Origin: Candidatus Methylomirabilota bacterium | GTDB lineage: Bacteria > Methylomirabilota > Methylomirabilia > Methylomirabilales > CSP1-5 | DNA: 10,493 nt | NCBI GenBank assembly: GCA_022615475.1 | Contig: JAKEGQ010000188.1 | Span: forward strand, 1 to 10,493 | Direction: 5' to 3' | Shown: positions 1 through 4,872 of the stretch, piece by piece | Layout: the number at the start of each line of letters is the position of its first letter | How positions within the stretch are numbered: the stretch's first letter is position 1 | Made by a program: the position numbers and the translations under genes | Notes under the pieces: model-generated | Seen by the model: the letters and a program-made list of their open reading frames with translations, nothing else | Database searches by the model: none | What the model was told of the DNA's origin: nothing

Positions 1-153
1 AACAGGACCAAGGTCACCGTGGTGACGAAGCGACGCATGGGGGACGTGGGGACGGGCTCGAGCGAAGCCACGTTTCACAAGCACTTTGCCGAGGCGGTGA
101 AAATCGTCAAGGCAGGAAAGGCTCTTCCCCCCGAAGCGCCGGAAGCGAAGTAA
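1..153 (+). CDS. C-terminal 50 residues of an unidentified protein (partial)
   Basis: An open frame runs from the left edge of the window to a TAA stop at 151-153, followed 14 nt later by a strong intrinsic terminator on the same strand, so this is the real 3' end of a plus-strand gene. The visible tail is basic (KVTVVTKRRMGDVGTGSSE near its start) and ends in a Pro/Glu/Ala-rich stretch (LPPEAPEAK). No domain, signal or catalytic motif can be recognised in 50 residues and I assign no function. It is convergent with the minus-strand bactofilin/zinc-ribbon pair, so it is probably not part of that unit. Confidence is high that it is coding and nil on what it does. Confidence 0.7.
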   Translation, partial: NRTKVTVVTKRRMGDVGTGSSEATFHKHFAEAVKIVKAGKALPPEAPEAK

Positions 154-167
154 CTCGATCCCAGGGA

Positions 168-208
168 GAGGCCGCCAAAGGATGAGACCTTGGCGGCCTC
201 CGTTTTTT
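168..208 (+). terminator. Rho-independent terminator of the left-edge gene
   Basis: An 11-bp GC-rich stem pairs GAGGCCGCCAA (168-178) with TTGGCGGCCTC (190-200). It extends by GG/CC (180-181 with 188-189) around one bulged A and closes a six-base loop. Six T residues follow at 203-208. The minus-strand side has no T tract, so it should act only on the plus-strand transcript that ends at 153. Confidence 0.9.
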
Positions 209-283
209 CCTCCCGTTCTCTATCCAAGGGTCAGCCCATTCCGTCGGCGCATCGGCCCCCCTCCTTTGCGAGCGATCGGAGGC

Positions 284-640
284 TCACACGACGGACTTTT
301 CGGCAGTGACGACCTCGACCCTGATGGTAAAGGTCCGAGCCTCTCTGGGCCCGAGGGCGCCGACGCCTACCACCTGGCGTGAGATTATCTCCCCTTGGTC
401 GTTCTGCACTTGGACCAAGACAGAGTACTCACACGGCTCGGCGATGCCGGGATGGCGGATCGTCCCCTCGACCTGCAGCGGGCAAAAGATGGGCGACGTG
501 AGCCGGGCCAGCCTATCCGGATCAAGGCGCACGTACCGCTGGCAGGCAGGGCAGACCGCCGCGCTGGTGAGGATCGTGGCCGTGCAGTGGGGGCATGTCC
601 TAGTCGTTCCGGGAAAGGCGGGGTAGGGCAAGGTCGTCAT
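284..640 (-). CDS. Zinc-ribbon protein with a C-terminal beta-rich domain
   Basis: The protein has 118 residues. A zinc ribbon is formed by CPHC (residues 16-19) and CPAC (30-33), a CxxC-x10-CxxC arrangement expected to bind one Zn ion. Residues about 50-112 alternate hydrophobic and polar positions (EYSVLVQVQNDQGEIISRQV and after), resembling the small Ig-like FxLYD/DUF3426-type domains that often follow zinc ribbons in bacterial proteins; that family link is only suggestive. There is no signal peptide or TM segment, so it is probably cytoplasmic. An upstream in-frame start is possible, but the ATG at 640 overlaps the bactofilin stop as ATGA and has AGGAAGG upstream, which implies translational coupling. 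A role with the bactofilin, for example as an accessory factor, is inference from this overlap. Confidence 0.75.
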   Translation of the reverse strand: MTTLPYPAFPGTTRTCPHCTATILTSAAVCPACQRYVRLDPDRLARLTSPIFCPLQVEGTIRHPGIAEPCEYSVLVQVQNDQGEIISRQVVGVGALGPREARTFTIRVEVVTAEKSVV

Positions 641-1116
641 CTCGACTCGCCTTCCTCGCGGGTGGCACCCCGAGTGGTCGCTTCCTCTTCCCAACCGAAC
701 TCGACCTTCCCTCGCATACGCGACCCCGCCGCCACCGTGAGCGAGCCTGCCTTGACGTCCCCGATCAGGGCCCCTGATTGCAGGAGCTGTACCCTCATCG
801 TCGCCTGAATGTTACCCTGCACCTCACCCCCGACATTGATGGTTGATGCTCGGAGATCTCCCGTGACGTGAGCGCCGGGCTCGATGGTGAGATCGCCTTC
901 CACTTGAACGTCTCCCTGAAAACGGCCGGCAATCCTCAGATGCCCAACCCCTTGGATTTTTCCCTCGACGGTCAGGCCGGCGGCGATGAGAGAGTCGTTC
1001 TTCGGCGAGCCCGCCTCCGCCGGTCGGCGCGACTCGGAAGCCTGGGGGATGCCCTCGGGTTGTTTCGAATGCGCGCGAACTTGGTCTTTCTCCAGGTATT
1101 CTTTCCACAGTGCCAT
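637..1116 (-). CDS. Bactofilin (polymer-forming cytoskeletal protein)
   Basis: The protein has 159 residues. The central block, about residues 41-140, is a right-handed beta-helix of the bactofilin (DUF583) type. It begins DSLIAAGLTVEGKI and continues with short repeated turns such as GRFQGDVQVEGDLTI, GAHVTGDLRASTINVGGEVQGNI and SGALIGDVKAGSLTVAAGSRMRGKV (given here as separate pieces). Both flanks are charged and disordered, as usual in the family. Bactofilins self-assemble into nucleotide-independent filaments or sheets on the inner membrane and recruit peptidoglycan enzymes or polarity factors. The start is at 1116 because AAGGAGG lies 8 nt upstream; two in-frame ATGs further up (1143, 1137) lack such a site. 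The gene follows a 600-bp leader region with its own promoter and terminator, and overlaps the zinc-ribbon gene downstream. Confidence 0.93.
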   Translation of the reverse strand: MALWKEYLEKDQVRAHSKQPEGIPQASESRRPAEAGSPKNDSLIAAGLTVEGKIQGVGHLRIAGRFQGDVQVEGDLTIEPGAHVTGDLRASTINVGGEVQGNIQATMRVQLLQSGALIGDVKAGSLTVAAGSRMRGKVEFGWEEEATTRGATREEGESR

Positions 1117-1213
1117 GGTGATATCCTCCTTACCCATGCCCATAGGCCCGCCTCGTCGAGTGCCCCTGTCCCACAGGGATCCAACTATTGCTCGTCATCT
1201 TTCTCGAGCTTTG

Positions 1214-1260
1214 CCAAAAAACAACGCCCTCTCGGCACGCACTTCGCTCCCGGAGGGCGT
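1214..1260 (-). terminator. Intrinsic terminator upstream of the bactofilin gene
   Basis: Read on the minus strand, ACGCCCTC (1260-1253) pairs perfectly with GAGGGCGT (1231-1224), and TG plus six T residues (1221-1216) follow. The loop contains a further weak CGG/CCG pairing. It lies about 100 nt upstream of the bactofilin start and cannot belong to any minus-strand coding gene closer than the pilZ gene at 1720. It therefore ends a non-coding transcript or acts as an attenuator in the bactofilin leader. Confidence 0.8.
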
Positions 1261-1352
1261 CTGGATGCTTGGTACGCCATCACTGCTGCTGGAGGTGGGT
1301 TCGGAACGATGCCTACCCCGGTTCCATCCTGCCACTACCTCTGTTACTACAA

Positions 1353-1369
1353 GGCAGATTCTATGCCAA
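1353..1369 (-). promoter_or_regulatory. Weak sigma-54 (-24/-12) promoter-like site
   Basis: The minus-strand sequence TTGGCATAGAATCTGCC has the invariant GG and GC dinucleotides exactly 10 nt apart and a perfect TTGGCA block, but it departs from consensus at four other positions. A start near 1342 would give a roughly 127-nt transcript ending at the same terminator. The same bases also form the GGCA/TGCC hairpin of the candidate RNA, so the match may be incidental. Confidence 0.25.
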
Positions 1370-1479
1370 ATTGGGGGCGCTTCACCCTACCGCATGGCAT
1401 GTTCTCGATTTTCCTTGCTTCGCTCAAGACGCCCAAAATGGCATGTAGGGACACTCCCCCTTCCCGGGTTTGTACCATA

Positions 1480-1513
1480 TGTAAGCCTTACATGGGGGGA
1501 TGTAAGGATTACA
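1480..1513. repeat. Nested palindromes: two TGTAA-N3-TTACA sites, 21 bp apart
   Basis: TGTAAGCCTTACA (1480-1492) and TGTAAGGATTACA (1501-1513) are each near-perfect palindromes. Together they form a 14-bp inverted repeat with one mismatch around GGGGGG (1494-1499). The start-to-start distance of 21 bp is two helical turns, as for tandem dimer-binding operators. Read as RNA, the same bases make a long hairpin. I cannot decide between operator and RNA stem from sequence alone. Confidence 0.5.
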
Positions 1514-1579
1514 CCGTGAGGAAAGTCCGTTCATGCATGGGAAGGTAACGCTTGCCGCCACGACGCTCTTTCCACGGGG

Positions 1580-1608
1580 ATTCTATCCCCTCTTGAGGTG
1601 TCCGTCAA
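1580..1608 (-). promoter_or_regulatory. Sigma-70-type promoter reading toward the bactofilin gene
   Basis: On the minus strand, TTGACG (plus positions 1608-1603, 5/6 to consensus) is separated by exactly 17 nt from TAGAAT (1585-1580, 5/6). The predicted start near 1573 coincides with the 5' arm of the first helix of the candidate RNA. No coding start follows for over 450 nt, so the first product is non-coding. Confidence 0.65.
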
Positions 1609-1645
1609 CTCGGGGGTAGCTCAGCCTGTCCCCTTTTCCCCCGAG
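1609..1645. repeat. Inverted repeat downstream of the pilZ gene
   Basis: CTCGGGGG (1609-1616) pairs perfectly with CCCCCGAG (1638-1645) around a loop that includes CAGCCTGTCCCCTTTT. There is no T tract on the minus side, so it is not a canonical terminator for the pilZ gene. The minus-strand loop reads AAAAGGGGACAGGCTG, a motif type I associate with ends of REP/RayT-like elements; that association is from memory and no transposase is present. Tandem AGAAGTA copies follow at 1644-1657. Confidence 0.4.
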
Positions 1646-1719
1646 AAGTAAGAAGTAATAGGATGGCAATCGCTGATCCGCGCATGGGTCCGGCGGCCCG
1701 TCCACGAAGATGTGCGAGC

Positions 1720-2184
1720 CTATTCGGGGTCAGCCCGGATGTCGTTCAATTTGCGGAGGAACCGCCGCCAAGCGTCCAGCACTTTCCCCCAGAGTTCGTG
1801 TCGGTAGGAGCGTCTGCCTGGCGGCTTGCGTTGCCGAACTTCGCGCTCCGGTCGCCCCGCCGTTACCCTCGCGTGATATTTCCAGATCTCCTCTTGTGCC
1901 TGGGGGTTCAGACTGACGAATGCCACCCCGGCCCTTCCTGGCGCCGTCCACCTCACGGTAGCCGCAACCTGAACCGCGCGGTCGCTGATGGGGAGTCGGA
2001 AGCGGAGGCCCAGATCTGCGCCGGCAGAGGGGATCGCCCCCTTCGTCGTGACGAGCCCCCCGCCGGTCCCAATGTTGGTCATCCGGCCTGCCCCTGTCCG
2101 CGAAGGGCCACCGCGGACCGTGTACTCCACCGGGAGGTCACAGGTGATGCGGGGCGAACGCCGCTGATCGATCAGGTAAGCCAT
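1720..2184 (-). CDS. PilZ-domain protein
   Basis: The protein has 154 residues. The N-terminal 100 residues form a PilZ domain, the main bacterial c-di-GMP receptor fold. It shows the RxxxR motif as RRSPR (residues 8-12), a second-motif equivalent NIGTGG (37-42), and a late strand VRWTAPGRAGVAF. The second motif is normally [D/N]xSxxG; here Gly replaces Ser, which may weaken binding. Residues about 105-154 are very basic (many Arg/Lys), with an amphipathic end (WGKVLDAWRRFLRKL), which could bind membrane or nucleic acid. There is no signal peptide, so it is cytoplasmic. GAGGAG lies 6 nt before the ATG. It is the last gene of the small-gene run, 85 bp after the lipoprotein gene, with no clear intervening promoter. 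Confidence 0.85.
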   Translation of the reverse strand: MAYLIDQRRSPRITCDLPVEYTVRGGPSRTGAGRMTNIGTGGGLVTTKGAIPSAGADLGLRFRLPISDRAVQVAATVRWTAPGRAGVAFVSLNPQAQEEIWKYHARVTAGRPEREVRQRKPPGRRSYRHELWGKVLDAWRRFLRKLNDIRADPE

Positions 2185-2269
2185 CGCAGTCTCCTCGACC
2201 GCGGGCGCTCCGCCAGGTCGTCCGGTCGCTTAGCGGGCCCTGAGGCCTTCGGCATGGCCGCCTTGTGTG

Positions 2270-2623
2270 TCAAGGTCCTGGTGTTATGGGTGGGGGTTCT
2301 TCTTGCGGCTTCGGGTTGCTTCTCTGGGGTGCTTCCTTCGGCTGCGGGTTGCTTCCCTGTCGACTCGAGGGCCCAGGCGAATTTGACTGCGCCTTGGTCT
2401 TTTCGTGCTCGTGGACGAGGAGACCACCCACCACACCGGCCGCGCCCCCGACAGCGGCACCAATCACCGGGCTACCGCCGGTGATCGCCCCGAGGAGCGC
2501 TCCGCCCCCGGCGCCGATCGCACCGCCGGATAGCGCTCGCTGCTGCTGGTCAGTCATTCCGGCACACCCCGCACTCAAAAAGGGCAACGCGAGAGTCAGG
2601 AGTGCGCGCATTCTCATCCTCAT
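2270..2623 (-). CDS. Glycine-zipper outer-membrane-type lipoprotein
   Basis: The protein has 117 residues. A short basic N-terminus (MRMRMR), a hydrophobic core and the lipobox LSAGC with Cys20 mark signal peptidase II processing and lipidation. Residues about 33-70 form a glycine zipper (GGAIGAGGGALLGAITGGS, then VIGAAVGGAAGVVGGLLV), as in YMGG/17-kDa-antigen-like and SlyB-type lipoproteins that insert in membranes. The tail is Pro/Gln/Lys-rich with an imperfect repeat (SNPQPKEAP, SNPKPQEEP) that may reach peptidoglycan or the periplasm. The ATG at 2623 overlaps the receiver-gene stop as ATGA and has AAAGGAGG upstream, so the two are probably co-translated. Two more in-frame ATGs follow at codons 3 and 5; the first fits the ribosome-binding site best. 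The exact role is unknown. Confidence 0.85.
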   Translation of the reverse strand: MRMRMRALLTLALPFLSAGCAGMTDQQQRALSGGAIGAGGGALLGAITGGSPVIGAAVGGAAGVVGGLLVHEHEKTKAQSNSPGPSSRQGSNPQPKEAPQRSNPKPQEEPPPITPGP

Positions 2624-3045
2624 GCCACCCTCCTTTGGACGCTGCCTAATTGCCGAGGGCGCGCCCTGACGATCGACTTTAGCTGCATGCGGTTAACCGG
2701 CTTTTCGAGGAGCACCGACACATTCAACTGCTCCACTTGCGCTCGTACGTCTCTGCCCGCCTGCGCACTGACCACGAGGATGGAGATTGCTGGACAGTAA
2801 GCGCGGCAGAGGCGCAGGACGTCGCATCCGTTCAGGATGACGCCCTGGACTGCTGGCAGGTCAATAATGGCCAGCTCGAACGGACCTTCCTTCAGCCTCT
2901 GGAGGGCCTGCCATCCATTTCTGGCTGTCTCGACCGCATATCCCTCCCCGAGGAGGAAGAGCCTCAGCCCCTCCCGACTGTGGAAGTCATTGTCCGCGAG
3001 CAGAATCCTCATCTCACCGCGGGTGGACCGCTCGCGCTGCCGCAT
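2620..3045 (-). CDS. Stand-alone response-regulator receiver protein
   Basis: The protein has 141 residues, essentially one CheY-like receiver domain (residues 12-130). The acidic pair Asp18/Asp20 (ADND), the phospho-acceptor Asp62 (IIDLP), the switch Ser93 (VVSAQ) and Lys115 (EKP) are all present, so it should accept phosphate. No output domain follows; the C-terminus is a basic tail. About 11 extra residues precede the fold. The start at 3045 has GGAGG 9 nt upstream, whereas the internal ATG at codon 12 has no spaced site. No histidine kinase lies in the window. The gene overlaps the lipoprotein gene by ATGA, an unusual pairing suggesting that this receiver acts on an envelope process, perhaps by protein contact as CheY does. 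That is inference. Confidence 0.9.
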   Translation of the reverse strand: MRQRERSTRGEMRILLADNDFHSREGLRLFLLGEGYAVETARNGWQALQRLKEGPFELAIIDLPAVQGVILNGCDVLRLCRAYCPAISILVVSAQAGRDVRAQVEQLNVSVLLEKPVNRMQLKSIVRARPRQLGSVQRRVA

Positions 3046-3082
3046 GGCGTCTATCCTCCGACTACAGCTCTCAGTACGCCGC

Positions 3083-3120
3083 CTTCTTCCTTCCTCCAGT
3101 TCCTGAAGAACCGGAAGAAG
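3083..3120. repeat. Nested hairpin between two minus-strand genes
   Basis: CTTCTTCC (3083-3090) pairs with GGAAGAAG (3113-3120), and an inner GTTC (3099-3102) pairs with GAAC (3108-3111). It lies between the stop of the small exported protein gene (3138) and the start of the receiver gene (3045). No T tract follows on the minus strand, so it may be a weak terminator, a processing site or an mRNA end stabiliser. Confidence 0.35.
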
Positions 3121-3137
3121 ACAGTGCCTGACGGCTG

Positions 3138-3491
3138 TTACTCAACCCTCGCCTCCTTGGTCTGGGGGGACGGGCTCGGTTCGCCCACGAAATGGACCGT
3201 CTCCTTTCCCTTCACGACGTCGGGAGTGATGACCCAGGTCCCGCGACAAGAGGCACTGGCCACCTTGTTGGCGGACTCGGGCCCGGCGGCGAGAAGGGTG
3301 AAGCCACTGCCGATCCCTCCCAGAATGCAGAAAGCCGCCTTGAAGGGAAAGTAAACGGCGGATCCGACTACGCTGCCGACCCCTGTCCCAACCTGGCCCA
3401 GGGTGCCCTCTTCGGAGGCCGACCCCGCCCAACTCGGGCTGGTAAGGGCGAGTAAGCCAAATGTGACCATCACTGCAAGAACCTGCCTCAT
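3138..3491 (-). CDS. Small exported protein of unknown function
   Basis: The protein has 117 residues. The N-terminus is a Sec signal peptide: Arg at position 2, a hydrophobic core (LAVMVTFGLLALTS), and a cleavage-type site near SWAGSA (residues 20-25). The mature protein has a Gly/Val/Ala-rich helix-prone segment (residues 31-70, TGVGSVVGSAVYFPFKAAF then CILGGIGSGFTLLAAG), which could be a membrane-associated glycine-zipper hairpin. A conserved-looking tail follows with SCRGTWVITPDVVKGKETVHFVG. Two Cys (55 and 82) remain after cleavage and could form a disulfide. I do not recognise a named family. The start is well supported by AAGGAG 8 nt upstream of the ATG. It follows the preceding short gene by 26 bp and is probably co-transcribed with it. 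Confidence 0.75.
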   Translation of the reverse strand: MRQVLAVMVTFGLLALTSPSWAGSASEEGTLGQVGTGVGSVVGSAVYFPFKAAFCILGGIGSGFTLLAAGPESANKVASASCRGTWVITPDVVKGKETVHFVGEPSPSPQTKEARVE

Positions 3492-3517
3492 TTTGCCTTC
3501 TCCTTCCCTTCTGGGCG

Positions 3518-3763
3518 CTAGCCCTGTGTCACCTCCCGCTGCCCTGGCCGTACCGTCACTTGGGCCCGCAGACGGTTGCTCACCTGGCCCTGCCGATCAA
3601 TGACAAAGACTTCGTAGGTGCAAATCCTTAGTCGGTCCTCTCCGATCGTGCCTCTGCGACGTCCATCCTGTTGAATCTCCCACCGACAGGGCGGCCCGGA
3701 GTCTGAGAGCCGCTGTTCCCATCCGCGCACCTCGCCGGTTTTGGGTGGCGACGGTATTGCCAA
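3518..3763 (-). CDS. Short hypothetical protein, TTG start uncertain
   Basis: The protein has 81 residues if the TTG at 3763 is used. That is the only candidate before an in-frame TAG two codons upstream, and no ribosome-binding site precedes it, so the 5' end may be wrong or the gene may be decayed at its N-terminus. The body looks coding: residues about 27-73 alternate hydrophobic and polar positions in a beta-sandwich style (RLRICTYEVFVIDRQGQVSN, then LRAQVTVRPGQ), and codon use matches the neighbours. No signal peptide or known domain is visible. The spacing of 26 bp to the exported-protein gene suggests one transcript. It could be the remnant of a longer secreted protein. Confidence 0.45.
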   Translation of the reverse strand: MAIPSPPKTGEVRGWEQRLSDSGPPCRWEIQQDGRRRGTIGEDRLRICTYEVFVIDRQGQVSNRLRAQVTVRPGQREVTQG

Positions 3764-3843
3764 GCTCTAAAAGGAAGAATAGGGAACCGGATGAGGAAGC
3801 ACCATCGGGTGAAACCTGATATCACTGAGGAAAAAACCTGAAA

Positions 3844-3860
3844 GGGAGGGAGGGTAGGGG
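3844..3860 (+). other. G-quadruplex motif
   Basis: The plus strand reads GGGAGGGAGGGTAGGGG: four G-runs with loops of 1, 1 and 2 bases, the type that folds into very stable quadruplexes. It lies about 80 bp upstream of the short gene at 3763, on the template strand for minus-strand transcription, within the 188-bp gap 3764-3951 that otherwise shows no gene. Confidence 0.55.
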
Positions 3861-3951
3861 CCGATTCCCGCCAGCATCCCCACGCACACCCAGGCCTGCC
3901 TTTCATTGACCCTTACGCGTGGGAAGGGCAATAAAAAAGGTAGTCTATCCG

Positions 3952-4689
3952 TTACTTCTCCCTGAGTATCTCTGGCGTCAGCTGAGGATCGTTAATTCGT
4001 ATGAGTTTGAACAGCTTCACCGCATCTTCCTGGGCCAGTGCCCCGGAGTAGCTGACGTAATACGCTCCAGTCCCGGTGCGAAATACTCTGAGGCTTTTCG
4101 GAAAGTACAGTTCACTTTTCAATCGCTCGCGATTTAACTGCCCCAATGCCGCCCATGCCTCCTGCTCGCTCGTATACCTCCCGACGATGACAAAATATTT
4201 ACCTGCTTGTGCGAGCAACAACCCAGCGCGCCCGGGGCTCTCCTCGGCCCACGCCCGACTCGTGAACACGCTGCCCCGCCGATCGATTTTGGAAGGTTCA
4301 ACCATCTCCAAAGACACGGGCTCCGCGGCGGGAGGCGGACTCAGTACGGAATTACTCGCTGCCACTTGCGCTTCATTCACGGCTTGCAGGGCCGCCGACT
4401 TGGTACTCACGTTACTTACCGTGGCGATCAATATCGCGGGTATCCCAAGAGCGGCAAAAAATACCTCTTGGGGACTTCTCTCATGAAACGTCTTGGTATA
4501 TAGCACTGAGATTATCGCTCCAACCAACACCCCCGTGAGGACGATAGCGAGGTAGTTCGGTTGGGCAAAGGCTAGACTTGGATTCAGCAGCGAGGGCAGC
4601 AGCTGCATGAAGAGGAAGGGCGATACACCAGCAAGCACACCGATGACAAACGTGAGAACGACATTCCCAAGAGTTGTACTTCCCCTCAT
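3952..4689 (-). CDS. Three-TM membrane protein with a C-terminal SPOR domain
   Basis: The protein has 245 residues. Three hydrophobic segments (about 7-30, 46-65, 74-93) are followed by a linker (94-160) rich in Ser, Ala and Pro, and then a SPOR domain (about 162-233) starting GKYFVIVGRYTSEQEAWAAL and containing the later strand AYYVSYSGAL. With an odd number of TM helices and a cytoplasmic N-terminus, the SPOR domain would be periplasmic, where this fold binds denuded septal peptidoglycan. Most SPOR proteins have a single TM, so this topology is unusual. AGGAGAAGGAG precedes the ATG. A 201-bp gap separates it from the PilZ-like gene upstream; that gap starts with a 27-bp element shared with the other SPOR gene and an adjacent TTGACA. 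A division or envelope role is inferred from the SPOR fold. Confidence 0.85.
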   Translation of the reverse strand: MRGSTTLGNVVLTFVIGVLAGVSPFLFMQLLPSLLNPSLAFAQPNYLAIVLTGVLVGAIISVLYTKTFHERSPQEVFFAALGIPAILIATVSNVSTKSAALQAVNEAQVAASNSVLSPPPAAEPVSLEMVEPSKIDRRGSVFTSRAWAEESPGRAGLLLAQAGKYFVIVGRYTSEQEAWAALGQLNRERLKSELYFPKSLRVFRTGTGAYYVSYSGALAQEDAVKLFKLIRINDPQLTPEILREK

Positions 4690-4872
4690 CCCTTCTCTCC
4701 TTCTCCTCAGGTTTAGGGGCCCCGACCACGAAAATAAAGAGCCTTCTCAGGCCATGCCTAGCCCGCGAAGGCGTCTAGATGTTTCAGCGTGCCAACGATT
4801 GTGCCGGAGGTGGGCTAGGGGGGTCGTCCGGTGGTGCGTCTTTTGTACCCCGACCGCCATACCCCCTGTCAA

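Larger units (their letters stand above)
1216..1575 (-). ncRNA. Candidate structured non-coding RNA or long attenuator leader, about 360 nt
   Basis: A sigma-70-type promoter predicts a start near 1573, and an intrinsic terminator ends the transcript near 1216. The first bases GTGGAAAG (1575-1568) can pair with CTTTCCTCAC (1525-1516). A 14-bp hairpin with one mismatch and a six-base loop lies at 1513-1480. A 66-nt domain is closed by CCCTAC (1450-1445) with GTAGGG (1390-1385), extended by TGC/GCG with a G·U pair that forms only on the minus strand. Inside it, ATTTT/AAAAT and CTTG/CAAG stems cap a loop containing AGCGAAG. Further hairpins are GGCA/TGCC (1367-1353) and GGAAC/GTTCC. GAGCGAAG occurs twice in the RNA. 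It matches no RNA class I can name; tmRNA and SRP hallmarks are absent. It may be an independent RNA or control bactofilin expression. Confidence 0.45.
1117..1719. other. Gene-free region between the pilZ and bactofilin genes
   Basis: No convincing coding frame lies here. Short open frames on the plus strand have no ribosome-binding site and no family resemblance. Instead the stretch holds a hairpin (1609-1645), a near-consensus minus-strand promoter (1580-1608), a structured segment (1216-1575), nested palindromes (1480-1513), a minus-strand terminator (1214-1260), and a small perfect hairpin CCCTGT/ACAGGG (1164-1178) in the bactofilin leader. These are listed separately where they can be supported. 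Confidence 0.7.

Noticed and set aside
1214..1345. 5S rRNA on the minus strand (blocks GTTCCGAACCC, TGATGG, CGGGAG in roughly the right order)
   Set aside because: The 5' and 3' ends do not pair, the helix III/loop C spacing is about 10 nt short, and no 23S end lies upstream. The 3' end forms a local terminator hairpin instead.
868..1548. 226-residue open frame on the plus strand
   Set aside because: It runs antisense through the bactofilin gene, has no ribosome-binding site and shows no domain; a shadow of GC-rich coding DNA.
1611..1632. tRNA 5' end (GGGGGTAGCTCAGCCTG)
   Set aside because: No anticodon arm, T-arm or matching acceptor strand follows; the bases belong to the 1609-1645 inverted repeat.
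1663..2484. 273-residue open frame on the plus strand
   Set aside because: It is antisense to the pilZ and lipoprotein genes, which have clear domains and ribosome-binding sites.
3628..3906. 92-residue minus-strand frame that could supply an N-terminus for the short gene at 3518-3763
   Set aside because: It is a different frame, has Trp/Cys-rich unlikely composition, and joins only through an assumed frameshift with no supporting homology.
3925..3945. T-rich stretch downstream of the SPOR/3-TM gene as an intrinsic terminator
   Set aside because: The minus-strand ACCTTTTTTATT has no stable GC-rich stem before it.
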